From assembly GCA_963772165.1 (NCBI GenBank), contig CAVYWA010000011.1, positions 1-64,000 on the forward strand: DNA of 64,000 nt. Reading direction: 5' to 3'. This DNA is from JAGVPT01 sp963772165. Lineage in GTDB: Bacteria > Bacteroidota > Ignavibacteria > UBA10030 > UBA8401. Numbering within the stretch: the stretch's first letter is position 1; each line of letters starts with the position of its first letter. Positions 36,180-44,672 of the stretch are shown one piece after another. Made by a program: the position numbers and the translations under genes. The notes beneath the pieces are model-generated. The model made no database searches. It saw nothing but the letters and a program-made list of their open reading frames with translations, and was not told the DNA's origin.

Positions 36180-36608
36180 GTGGCAGCACACGCTCGGCGG
36201 CGGGCAGCGCAAAAGACTTTTCGGATCACGATGGGGAGCGACCCGAAAAACATTCACCGCGTGGAAGAATTTTTGCTGAACATGAACTCCGCATTGCACA
36301 TCGATGACGAAAAGTTCGGTTCATTGCTCGTCGTTGTCACGGAAGCAGTGAATAATGCCATCATCCACGGGAATAAAAGGAATCCGTCGAAAAAAGTCGT
36401 TGTGACGTGCTCGCGCCGGGGAAAGGTTTTGGTAATAAAAGTAAAAGATGAGGGGAAGGGGTTCGATCCTGACGCCGTCCCCAACCCGATCCACGAGGAG
36501 AATTTATTGCGCGAAACCGGCAGAGGCGTATTTCTCATGCGCCAATTGATGGAAAAAGTCAGTTACAACGCGAACGGAAACGAAGTAACGATGACGATGA
36601 AAATGTGA
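36180..36608 (+). CDS. RsbW-like anti-sigma regulatory kinase (HATPase)
   Basis: 142 aa GHKL ATP-binding protein. N box EAVNNAIIHGNKRNP, G1 box DEGKGFDP, and the ATP lid GRGVFLMRQLMEKV, in the layout of RsbW/SpoIIAB-type Ser/Thr kinases. Start GTG 36180 has AGAGGA seven bases upstream; longer in-frame starts would overlap the barrel gene. Such kinases bind a partner sigma factor or phosphorylate an anti-anti-sigma (STAS) protein; neither is encoded next to it. It follows the barrel gene by 11 nt, so the two may be co-transcribed. Confidence 0.9.
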   Translation: MAAHARRRAAQKTFRITMGSDPKNIHRVEEFLLNMNSALHIDDEKFGSLLVVVTEAVNNAIIHGNKRNPSKKVVVTCSRRGKVLVIKVKDEGKGFDPDAVPNPIHEENLLRETGRGVFLMRQLMEKVSYNANGNEVTMTMKM

Positions 36609-36621
36609 GATACTCTAAAAA

Positions 36622-36642
36622 CCCTCCCCTAACAGGGGAGGG
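36622..36642. terminator. strong hairpin between convergent genes
   Basis: CCCTCCCC-TAACA-GGGGAGGG is a perfect 8-bp GC-rich stem between the RsbW-like gene (plus) and mdh (minus). No T-run follows on either strand, so it may be an extragenic palindrome or a factor-dependent terminator rather than a classic one. Confidence 0.5.
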
Positions 36643-36665
36643 TAGGGTGGGGTCCGCTCCCGTTC

Positions 36666-37589
36666 TTACAGCTTCACCTTGTCCATATTTAATTTCACAT
36701 CGTCGGCGGATTTTTTCAATGCCGCCGATTCTTCCGGGGTCAGTTTAATTTCTATAATCTGCTCGATGCCGTTCTTGCCGAGCTTGACCGGCACTCCCAC
36801 CACAGTATCCCGTAATCCATACTCACCTTGCAGATAGGTTGCGCACGGCAGAATTCGTTTTTTATCCTTCACGATTGCTTCCACCATTTGAACGGCGGCA
36901 GATGAGGGGGCATAGTAGGCGCTCCCAGTTTTCAAATAATTGACAATTTCAATCCCGCCGTTACGTGCGCGTGTAACGAGCGCATCGATTTTTTCCTGCG
37001 GCAGGAGGTCGCCCAGGGGAATTCCCGCCACCGACGTGTAGCGTGGGAGCGGCACCATCGAATCGCCATGCCCTCCGAGGACGAACGCCGTAACGTCTTC
37101 GACCGAAACATTCAACTCCATTGCAATGAATGACCGGAAACGAGCCGTATCCAGGACGCCCGCCATCCCGATCACGCGATGCCTGTCGAAACCGCTGACC
37201 TTAAGAGCGACGTAGACCATGACGTCCAGCGGGTTGGAAACAACGATCAAGATTGATTTCGGGGATTTTGCGACTGCTTGTTCGGTGACTGCTTTGAGAA
37301 TTCCGGCGTTCGTGTTAAGAAGGTCGTCGCGGCTCATGCCCGGCTTGCGTGCAATACCCGCAGTGATAACAACGATGTCGGAATTCGCCGTCGCATCGTA
37401 CGTGTTCGTTCCGGTGATTTTCGAATCGAACCCTTCTACGGGCGCGGACTCGTACATATCAAGACCCTTACCCTGGGGAAGGCCGTCGACAACATCGACG
37501 AGAACGACTTCATTCGCCAATTCTTTTTCTGCAATGCGCTGCGCAGAACTTGCGCCCACATTGCCTGCACCGATCACTGTAATTTTCAT
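36666..37589 (-). CDS. mdh: malate dehydrogenase
   Basis: 307 aa, LDH-like malate dehydrogenase of the TCA cycle. NAD-binding GAGNVGASSA near residues 7-16, substrate loop ITAGIARKPGMSRDDLL near 75-91 with the malate-selecting Arg, catalytic His in GGHGDSMVPL near 172, and YYAPSSAAVQMVEAI. Length matches the family. It stands as a single gene downstream of the L21/L27 operon and is separated from it by a terminator. Confidence 0.96.
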   Translation of the reverse strand: MKITVIGAGNVGASSAQRIAEKELANEVVLVDVVDGLPQGKGLDMYESAPVEGFDSKITGTNTYDATANSDIVVITAGIARKPGMSRDDLLNTNAGILKAVTEQAVAKSPKSILIVVSNPLDVMVYVALKVSGFDRHRVIGMAGVLDTARFRSFIAMELNVSVEDVTAFVLGGHGDSMVPLPRYTSVAGIPLGDLLPQEKIDALVTRARNGGIEIVNYLKTGSAYYAPSSAAVQMVEAIVKDKKRILPCATYLQGEYGLRDTVVGVPVKLGKNGIEQIIEIKLTPEESAALKKSADDVKLNMDKVKL

Positions 37590-37631
37590 CGTAGTCTCCG
37601 ACGATTAGTTAGACGCTTTATGAGATAAAAA

Positions 37632-37658
37632 ATGCGTAAGAGTTTCGCTCTTACGCAT
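37632..37658 (-). terminator. rho-independent terminator of the rplU-rpmA operon
   Basis: An 11-bp perfect stem ATGCGTAAGAG/CTCTTACGCAT with a five-base loop, followed on the minus strand by TTTTTTATC. It lies 37 nt after the rpmA stop. A T-run is also present on the other side, so it could work in both directions. Confidence 0.85.
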
Positions 37659-37694
37659 GAGGTATTTTTTTGAGGACGAAGAAGTTGTCTCCGT

Positions 37695-37949
37695 TTATGC
37701 CGTGACGATTGAAATTGCCTGTCGTGCTTTGCCGACCCGTTGAAACTTCACCACGCCGTCAGTGAGCGCGAACAATGTGTCGTCGCCGCCTTTCGCGACA
37801 TTAGCGCCGGGATGGAACTTTGTTCCCCGCTGGCGTACTAAGATAGTTCCTGCGAGCACTTTCTGCCCGCTGAAGCGCTTGACGCCGAGCCGCTGGGCAT
37901 TGCTGTCCCGTCCGTTACGGGAGCTTCCGCCCCCTTTTTTATGAGCCAT
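37695..37949 (-). CDS. rpmA: 50S ribosomal protein L27
   Basis: 84 aa, normal length. MAHKKGGGSSRNGRDSNAQR and VLAGTILVRQRGTKFHPG are diagnostic. The N terminus lacks the cleavable Firmicutes-type extension. It is the second gene of the L21-L27 operon. Confidence 0.98.
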   Translation of the reverse strand: MAHKKGGGSSRNGRDSNAQRLGVKRFSGQKVLAGTILVRQRGTKFHPGANVAKGGDDTLFALTDGVVKFQRVGKARQAISIVTA

Positions 37950-37963
37950 ACTTCAAATCTCCC

Positions 37964-38272
37964 TTACGCTATCGATGTAATTTCTATATGGGTGTATTGC
38001 TGCCGATGGCCGCGTTTCACGCGGTAGCCTTTGCGTTTCTTCTTTTTGAAGACAACAACCTTCTCATCCTTCACATGCGCAAGGACTTTTGCATTCACCG
38101 AAGCGCCTGAAACGACGGGCGCGCCGACTTTGACTTCTTTGTCGTTGGAGAGCAAGAGCACTTTCTCGAATTTCACGCTGCTGCCGACCTCATTTTCCAA
38201 CTTCGGCACGTAAAGCTTTTCTTCGGGGTTCACCTTGTATTGCTGCCCGCCGATCTCAACGACTGCATACAT
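37964..38272 (-). CDS. rplU: 50S ribosomal protein L21
   Basis: 102 aa from ATG 38272 (YAVVEIGGQQYKV follows at once; the frame is open 12 codons further upstream). AAGGAAGGA precedes it. The C-terminal KKKKRKGYRVKRGHRQQYTH is the rRNA-binding block. Its stop is 14 nt before rpmA. A consensus promoter lies at 38322-38350. Confidence 0.97.
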   Translation of the reverse strand: MYAVVEIGGQQYKVNPEEKLYVPKLENEVGSSVKFEKVLLLSNDKEVKVGAPVVSGASVNAKVLAHVKDEKVVVFKKKKRKGYRVKRGHRQQYTHIEITSIA

Positions 38273-38321
38273 CGGGATACATCCTTCCTTAGAATAATGG
38301 TCTTTCAAAATTGGACTATCA

Positions 38322-38350
38322 TAATACCAAAAAAATGCAAAAAAGTCAAC
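38322..38350 (-). promoter_or_regulatory. sigma70-type promoter of rplU-rpmA
   Basis: On the minus strand TTGACT (38350-38345), a 17-nt spacer and TATTAT (38327-38322), about 50 nt before the rplU start. Spacing and both boxes fit the consensus well. Confidence 0.7.
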
Positions 38351-39076
38351 GGAAAATTACAAGAAAGGTATAAGGTGAAAAACTGAGTAATGTATGCTGT
38401 TTTTTCTTCCTCCTGCGGAGGGATTAGGCGAAGAAGGTTGTGGCCGTGCTGATATTTCCGAACTTGATGCTACCTAATCTGCCCTTAACATATGACTGAT
38501 GTTATGCAAAAAAGTCAAAACCTTATCCTATTTCGCCCCTAACGGGGCTTGATCTTATACTGATGCATTGCTACAAATATTTCGCTCCTATCGGAGCTTA
38601 CTCGCGCTGTAATTCCTATACAGTTCATATATTTTGAGTCCCGGAGGGACGAAATATTTATAGTGTGAATTTACACGTACCTATTTCAAGCTCCGTAGGA
38701 GCGATATAAAAATCGTATTCAACGCGTTCTGCGTAACCTCAGTCAGTAATTTCTTGAGCGCTCTTAACGGCATGTCTCGTATTATTCGGACATTCTCGCT
38801 CACGCAGTAGAAGATTTGTCGGCCTTGACGATGATGCCGATATATAGTCCCTTGTTAAAGGAATATGATGTAATACCAATTTCTATTACATAGTATTACA
38901 TCCACGGGTGTCTGCATGTTATATGCGGTTGCAGAAGCTTTTTTCGTCACCACACCGCCATATTGAAATGGATTGATCATAGTACGCACCCTGCGTAACG
39001 CAACGTGCGTATGTTGCTTATCATTGTGATGGTTGTCGCTGCCCCCATCTTGCCATCGTTCCCATTATTATTTTTA
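38351..39076. other. intergenic with palindromic repeat array
   Basis: 726 bp gene-free border between the ribosomal operon and the type III restriction-modification island. It holds the array at 38523-38716 and a perfect 10-bp inverted repeat GATGTAATAC/GTATTACATC (38867-38876 and 38893-38902). No coding sequence is convincing. Confidence 0.5.
38523..38716. repeat. array of four palindromic repeat units
   Basis: Two forward units (near 38523, TTTCGCCCCTAACGGGGCTT; near 38569, CTACAAATATTTCGCTCCTA then CGGAGCTT) face two reverse units (near 38633, GTCCCGGAGGGACGAAATAT; near 38691, AAGCTCCGTAGGAGCGATAT). Each unit ends in a small GC-rich hairpin. The type is common between genes in Bacteroidota-like genomes. 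Confidence 0.65.
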
Positions 39077-41041
39077 TCACACCTCGTGCGTCTCCTCAGC
39101 CCTTTCTCCCAGATCATTACTGTCGATAATAATCTCATCCCCGGCGATGTTCCGTATCTTGATTCGAAACTTATCTGTTGTCAGACGGTACGTCCCTTTG
39201 ATTTTTTCTTTTATGCCTGCCTTGTCTTCCAAGTCCAAATCGCTCGTCCACACATTTCTCTTTAAGGTTGTATCAAACTGCACGCACTCAATCAACTCTA
39301 ACCCTGTTTTGCTGATCTTGATGTGCGATTTCTTCGGTTTTTCTGTTGCATCGTTTGGTGTTCCGTTTTCAAAGAGTTCGTCTTCTCCTTCTTTCTTCAC
39401 TTTCTTTGCATTAAATTCGTCAATTTTTGCTTTCAAGTAGCTGCTGAAAAACCGTTTGATCTCCACTTTCCACCATTTGCCGTCTTTTTTTATTTCGATC
39501 TCGGCATTATCCGGTGTGAAGAGCGCTTCTGCTTTCTGACCGAGCAATTCATCCAGACTGACAAGTTCTACCTTGAGTGTTGATTTGCCGCTCTTGCGTA
39601 TCTCGGCATTAACGTATTGTTGATCGACTTCTAAGTCCTTTGTGGCGTAAATGATTTTTACACCTTCTGCATCATCCGAGGATTCTTCGACCTGATAGAT
39701 TTCTTCCAGAATGACATCAACAAGTGGTTTGGTGAGCTTTTTATCAAGACCTATAAACTTGACAGGCACAAATGCTCCTTTTGTTCCTGCTATACCGCCG
39801 TCCCAAAACTCACCAAGGCCTAATTCTGTACGATTCTTGTATCCATCGATGAGTGTAAATATCTTCTCCACAGTCTGTGCCGGATTTCTAAAGAGGTGTA
39901 CACCGTCATTAATTTTCAAAATATCGAACTCTGCTCCGGTTTCCCTCAAACGGTCGCGAGAGATTTGTATTGCATTAACGCCGATGTCGCAAGCTATGAA
40001 TCTTCGATTTTGATCAAATGCTGTTTTAGCGCTGGTTCCACTACCAGAAAAAAAATCAGCCACAATCATTCCTTTGTTTGACGATGCTTTTATTATTCTC
40101 TCAAGCAATTCTTCTGGCTTTTGTGTGTTGTATTCTGTCCTCTCATTCGCAGACTTATTGAGAAGCGACATTTCCCACCAATCATTTGGTAACATTCCAT
40201 TCTCTTTGTACTGTCTATAAGTTAATCCGGGATATTTCTTTTCTGCAGATGGAAGCAAACCATCGGCTCGTCTAACTGGGCTTCCTTCAATGTTTTTCCC
40301 TCGTATTTGGTAATACCCCTTTTCATCTTTGTATTTAAACTTTTTTAGATAGTCTTCAGAGTAAGGATCTCTGACATCATCAACATTGAAAACTTGCTCT
40401 TCAGGGATTCTTGTATAAAAATACATTGCATCGTGTTTGCGGTTCCAATATTTCCGCGATATACCCCTTTCACTGTAACACCAAATAACCTCGTTGAGAA
40501 AATTGTCTTCGCCAAATATTTCATCCATAAGTATCTTAACATAATGGCCGATGTGCCAATCGAGATGGACATAAATACTTGCACTCTCGCTCATTACATC
40601 TCGTATTGCAAGCAACCTTTCATAAAGCCAGTTAAGGTAATCCTCTTTTTGCCAAATATCGCCATACATAATTTCTTCGCCAATACTTGTGTCGTCGCTC
40701 TCAAACTGCGTTTTCCCTCCGTTTCGTAAATAAATCTTCTTTGCGTAGTTGGCGCCGCTGGCAAATGGCGGGTCAATATACACCAAGTCCACTTTGATAT
40801 TCTGCGATTTCAAATATGCACACGCTGAGAGGCAATCTCCGTGCAGGAGAAGATTGCGGAAGTCCGCATTCAACTCCTGTTGTTTCTCGCCGTCTAGCAA
40901 CGTGGCATGCTTCTTTTGCCTCACTTCTTCGATCACTTCTGTCTCATAGATTTCTACGGAATCCGGCATGCGCCTTCCCTGGAAATTGAGGAGGGCTTGT
41001 CCTTTTGCCGGTGTCAGGTTATATGTTTTTGGTTGTTTCAT
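39077..41041 (-). CDS. type III restriction-modification DNA methyltransferase (Mod)
   Basis: 654 aa beta-class N6-adenine methyltransferase. Catalytic motif IV DPPF at 90-93 (VDLVYIDPPFASGANYAKK) comes before SAM motif I FSGSGT at 331-336 (ADFFSGSGTSAKTAFDQNRR), the order typical of Mod. The target-recognition region lies between them (about 180-290). The C-terminal 200 residues resemble the Mod tail that binds Res. It follows res by 7 nt in one operon. No simple-sequence repeat that would suggest phase variation is seen in the coding region. Confidence 0.93.
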   Translation of the reverse strand: MKQPKTYNLTPAKGQALLNFQGRRMPDSVEIYETEVIEEVRQKKHATLLDGEKQQELNADFRNLLLHGDCLSACAYLKSQNIKVDLVYIDPPFASGANYAKKIYLRNGGKTQFESDDTSIGEEIMYGDIWQKEDYLNWLYERLLAIRDVMSESASIYVHLDWHIGHYVKILMDEIFGEDNFLNEVIWCYSERGISRKYWNRKHDAMYFYTRIPEEQVFNVDDVRDPYSEDYLKKFKYKDEKGYYQIRGKNIEGSPVRRADGLLPSAEKKYPGLTYRQYKENGMLPNDWWEMSLLNKSANERTEYNTQKPEELLERIIKASSNKGMIVADFFSGSGTSAKTAFDQNRRFIACDIGVNAIQISRDRLRETGAEFDILKINDGVHLFRNPAQTVEKIFTLIDGYKNRTELGLGEFWDGGIAGTKGAFVPVKFIGLDKKLTKPLVDVILEEIYQVEESSDDAEGVKIIYATKDLEVDQQYVNAEIRKSGKSTLKVELVSLDELLGQKAEALFTPDNAEIEIKKDGKWWKVEIKRFFSSYLKAKIDEFNAKKVKKEGEDELFENGTPNDATEKPKKSHIKISKTGLELIECVQFDTTLKRNVWTSDLDLEDKAGIKEKIKGTYRLTTDKFRIKIRNIAGDEIIIDSNDLGERAEETHEV

Positions 41042-41048
41042 AGGCGTT

Positions 41049-43835
41049 TCAAAATTTTATGAGAAGTTGTTTCAAAGCTTCAAGGTGTTTCTTAAAATCG
41101 TTCTTTCCATCTTCGTCAATAAAACGCTCGTACCGCACCTGCGGATTGTGTTTGAGAAAAACATCCTTCACAAATTTTTCTTTTCGTTTGAACTCGTCAT
41201 TGTAATACGTCCGTGCTTTTGTCTCTAGAATCAATACTTTTGTAATCTCGCCTTCGCGTTTTCCTTGTTGCCGTTTCAACACGAGGAAATCAGGAGTATA
41301 TATTCCAATATCTGTTTTAATGAAAAAATTTTGCAGACGGTCATCTTTGTAGCCGTTGTAGTATAGTTCAAGGTCCTTCAATTCTCCCACCTGAAGCATC
41401 TCGAGCAGCGCGTTTCGTTCGAAGTCCGAATCCAGCCGGTAGGGAATGTAGTTAAAGCTGATGTCGTTCTTATCTAATCCGGTGTCTTCAAAATCTTCAT
41501 CCAATCGTTCCGGCCGTTTCCGCAAACGCTGAACATCATTCTGTGCGATGGATGGTATGAATTTTCCACTTCCGTACGAAATGTGAGCGGGTGGGTTCAT
41601 ATTCCATTCCAACAACTCTATTTCTGCCTCTTCTGTAATTTGATCCACGTGATATGATATTTCATCAGAAAGACAATTGGCAACTTGCCTTGCCACATCA
41701 AGTAACGTAAGATGCGGGTGAATAGAAATCCATGGCACGTGTGTCACAACCTGCTCATAGACTTGTTTGAGTTCGTGCTCATAAGAATGTAGAAGTTCAC
41801 GCTCTGTTATTCTTCCATAGGTCGCCTTTGCAACATCATAAAGAAAATCCTCAAAGTTATAATCTTTAGCACCGTACGGCGTGAGTGTTTCAGAAACTTT
41901 TCCTGTGAGTCCTGACCTTCCAATCGTTGCTGTTTGCTGTGTCGGATCGTATGGAAATGCTTCAATAATTTTTAAGAAATCGAATGCAAGCAAGTTTTTT
42001 GTATAATCAAGGCGTTCCGTCTTGCACACAATTTCGAATTTCTTAATCACCTGCTTGTACCGCAGCTTGCCCAGTTTTGGCTTTCGGACACGCACGGGCA
42101 CAGCCATTTCATCACGTAGTTTCAAATCGCTAATAGAAAGGTTGTAATTTTCTTTCAGCTCATTGTCGAGCGTTTCGTAGTTACCGGGCTCTAAGTAAAT
42201 AAGTGCCTTTTCCTTTGAACTGTCATCCACTTCTCGCAGACACCGGCATGTAGTTTGAAGGACAAAGTTCTTTGTAGTCGTTTGCCGCGGGAGAACAACA
42301 CCCGTAAGGCTTTTGCAATCCCATCCTTCCGTTCCGACTGCTACCAACAGAACAACACGCTTATCGGAATACGGTTTGTCTAAGTTGTTAAAGATTGCAA
42401 GGTTATCCTTGGGCAACTCATATTTCTTATCTTCCTTCCTCACACCTGCATAGAATCGGAAAATCTCGTGCTCTTTTCCTTTCCGATTCTTTTTATACCA
42501 CTCTTGAATAACTGGAAGAACATCTTCGTTGAGTTTCTTTATTGAAGGGCAATAGAATGCGATTTTGCTTTTCGTGCCGTTGCTATATGTGATATCGAAA
42601 TCCTTAAAGAATTCAGATAGCGCTTTCTTGAGGAACTCGCTTTGCCGGATGTTAACGCTTTTTATTTCCGGCACTTTAAGAAATCTTCCGATTCCGTCTG
42701 CAAGCGAGAAATTGTACACCACATCCTGAATTTGATTAAGCTTGATTGTCGCATCGCCCACTTGAACCGTGTTTCGAATATACGGCGTACCGGACATACC
42801 CAACACACTCACGACATTCCCGTGTTGATTGAGGATATTTACCGCAAGCCGCAGTTTCTTCTCTCCATCGCCATTGCTTCCATATGTATGATGAACTTCA
42901 TCCAGCACCACGCTCAAGAATGGAATTTGCGACATCCGTTCGCGCAGCTCATTGATTCCACGTATTTCTGCGGCTTTTTTTGCATCGTAGAAGGCGCTTG
43001 TTTCATCAACATAGATTTGATCCTTCGGGTCAATTCGCTCAAGCACAACTTTTTCTGCATTGGTGATAAACACCAATCCGAAATCCTTCGTTTGAGTAAT
43101 TCTATTAACCTTTTCAAGGTTTGGATTATTGCCGTGAAGTTTGTCTCTGCGCTTTGAACCGAGGCTATCGAGAATTTCGATGTGAATAATTTGTTTAAGC
43201 CGGTCTGCTTCTTTTGTTGGCAATATCCATTCTGGATGAAAGTTCTTAATTGTTTGCAGAGAAGGAAGAATTGCCGTCTTTGCGGCTTGAGGGGCAAAGA
43301 CAACAAAATTATGGGCGAATCGCTTATCGGATTTATAGAGATTGGCGAGAAACAAATCCAAGTAAATGAAACATGCAATCAAATATGTCTTGCCTGCCCC
43401 CATTGGCAAACTGAAAAGAAAGTTGGGATAATCGAAATTGTGGAGCAGTTCCTGCAAAATACTTTCCCAAGGATATTCTTCCCCGTGTGGATCATTCAAT
43501 AGCTTTTTTTGAAGGTTGGGCAGTTCATTGTCTTGTGCAAACTGATTCAGAAATTGTGTTATGTAATTACCTTCGAAATTCGCAGAGTATTCGTACCCCT
43601 TAGCCTTTTCTTCATCAAACAATAAACCGCGTTTTACAATTTCAGAGAGCTTTTGATCCTGCCCAACAAATTTCAACCAAAGATACGCCTCTATTGCTTT
43701 CATCTGAGGCTCGCGGAGTTTTCCTTGTTTGCGAATATACTTTACCAAATCGCCAACGACTGATTGGTTATTCGCGATCTCCTGAACAACCCATGATTCT
43801 GTTTTTGTTTGAATGAGATCGAATATTGTGAGCAT
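41049..43835 (-). CDS. type III restriction enzyme subunit Res
   Basis: 928 aa. Superfamily 2 helicase/translocase with Walker A PMGAGKT (144-150), DEVH box (312-315) and helicase C-terminal motifs around VGTEGWDCKSLTGVVLPRQT. The C-terminal PD-(D/E)xK nuclease has PDF at 848-850 and ETK at 871-873. All catalytic residues are present, so the enzyme should be active with Mod. It lies upstream of mod, the reverse of the more usual mod-res order. Confidence 0.93.
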   Translation of the reverse strand: MLTIFDLIQTKTESWVVQEIANNQSVVGDLVKYIRKQGKLREPQMKAIEAYLWLKFVGQDQKLSEIVKRGLLFDEEKAKGYEYSANFEGNYITQFLNQFAQDNELPNLQKKLLNDPHGEEYPWESILQELLHNFDYPNFLFSLPMGAGKTYLIACFIYLDLFLANLYKSDKRFAHNFVVFAPQAAKTAILPSLQTIKNFHPEWILPTKEADRLKQIIHIEILDSLGSKRRDKLHGNNPNLEKVNRITQTKDFGLVFITNAEKVVLERIDPKDQIYVDETSAFYDAKKAAEIRGINELRERMSQIPFLSVVLDEVHHTYGSNGDGEKKLRLAVNILNQHGNVVSVLGMSGTPYIRNTVQVGDATIKLNQIQDVVYNFSLADGIGRFLKVPEIKSVNIRQSEFLKKALSEFFKDFDITYSNGTKSKIAFYCPSIKKLNEDVLPVIQEWYKKNRKGKEHEIFRFYAGVRKEDKKYELPKDNLAIFNNLDKPYSDKRVVLLVAVGTEGWDCKSLTGVVLPRQTTTKNFVLQTTCRCLREVDDSSKEKALIYLEPGNYETLDNELKENYNLSISDLKLRDEMAVPVRVRKPKLGKLRYKQVIKKFEIVCKTERLDYTKNLLAFDFLKIIEAFPYDPTQQTATIGRSGLTGKVSETLTPYGAKDYNFEDFLYDVAKATYGRITERELLHSYEHELKQVYEQVVTHVPWISIHPHLTLLDVARQVANCLSDEISYHVDQITEEAEIELLEWNMNPPAHISYGSGKFIPSIAQNDVQRLRKRPERLDEDFEDTGLDKNDISFNYIPYRLDSDFERNALLEMLQVGELKDLELYYNGYKDDRLQNFFIKTDIGIYTPDFLVLKRQQGKREGEITKVLILETKARTYYNDEFKRKEKFVKDVFLKHNPQVRYERFIDEDGKNDFKKHLEALKQLLIKF

Positions 43836-44030
43836 ACTTGCTTATGTTATGATTTGAATGTATCGAAGATAAAATGTAGCCAAATCATTCCCTAGTTTCA
43901 GGTGTATATTGTGGCGCCACTCGTCGGCAACGTCCTGCGCGATTCGTTTGTAAGAAACGTTGATCAAATGACACAGTAGTCCCCCCGGTCGGAGTTTGTT
44001 GCATATCCAATATACAATACTTCCGCAAAG

Positions 44031-44393
44031 TTATCTCCGCTTGAGAAGGGCGATCAGCTTATCCAATTCCTCCTTACTCGGTTTTTCCCCCCGCACGGTA
44101 CGGAAAAAAACAGGTAACGCTGAGACGACATCCTCATCTTTATAAACATCATCGGGAATCCGTCGCTGCGAAATAAAAGCAAGGTCAAAAAATGTTGACC
44201 AGTCATCACTTCTTTTTTTTAACTTAACGACTTTTGCGATTGACTCAAGAACGTCGCGGTTAGCAGTCGCCGGAAACAAGCCGCGTTCGATCTTACTCCA
44301 GTTGCTTGGATCGAGTTCGGCAAGCTTGCAGAACTCCCGCAGACTCAAGCCTGCCTCCAAACGCCTTGTTTTAACAAACTCTCCGAATGTCAT
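44031..44393 (-). CDS. Xre-family transcriptional regulator
   Basis: 120 aa with an N-terminal HTH (RRLEAGLSLREFCKLAELDP followed by SNWSKIERG) in the HipB/HigA-like style, and a C-terminal alpha region ending in KEELDKLIALLKRR. It is encoded upstream of res and mod on the same strand, 195 nt away, so it could act like the controller protein of a restriction-modification operon. Its own promoter carries an inverted repeat over the -10 box, consistent with autorepression. No HigB-type toxin gene is adjacent. Confidence 0.85.
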   Translation of the reverse strand: MTFGEFVKTRRLEAGLSLREFCKLAELDPSNWSKIERGLFPATANRDVLESIAKVVKLKKRSDDWSTFFDLAFISQRRIPDDVYKDEDVVSALPVFFRTVRGEKPSKEELDKLIALLKRR

Positions 44394-44419
44394 GATTATT
44401 TCCTTGTTGGTTTCTCATT

Positions 44420-44457
44420 GTGGTAGTAAATATACCACACTCAAAAGGATTTGTCAA
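44420..44457 (-). promoter_or_regulatory. promoter and operator of the Xre gene
   Basis: On the minus strand TTGACA (44457-44452), exactly 17 nt, then TATATT (44434-44429). The palindrome GTGGTA-N7-TACCAC (44420-44438) covers the -10 box, 27 nt before the ATG. It is a natural site for the Xre protein to repress itself. Confidence 0.75.
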
Positions 44458-44505
44458 GAGCGGTGGAGAAAACGTTTTTCGAAGGTCAAATGCTCGCAAT
44501 TTCGG

Positions 44506-44655
44506 GTAGTGACACAGTTTCGTTTTTATAGCCATTCCGGCGAAAGCCGGTCGACGACTCGACTCGTCGAGAATCCAGTTTGTTTGTTCTGGATGCCAGC
44601 TTTCGCTGGCATGACAATAATTTTTAGGTTTCCTATACTCAAAATTGAGCACTAC
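44506..44655. repeat. MITE-like palindromic element G (150 bp)
   Basis: Ends GTAGTGACACAGTTTCG and, on the opposite strand, GTAGTGCTCAATTTTGAG, with TA bordering both. The interior has CATTCCGGCGAAAGCCGG and CCAGCTTTCGCTGGCATGAC around a small second palindrome GACGACTCGACTCGTC. It is a full copy of the type truncated at 24885, and its right end matches the solo end at 21165. Confidence 0.75.
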
Positions 44656-44672
44656 TCAGTTTCGACATCCCC

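Noticed and set aside
38520..38720. Possible CRISPR array
   Set aside because: Units are palindromic, irregularly spaced and in both orientations, with no unique spacers of even length and no cas genes.
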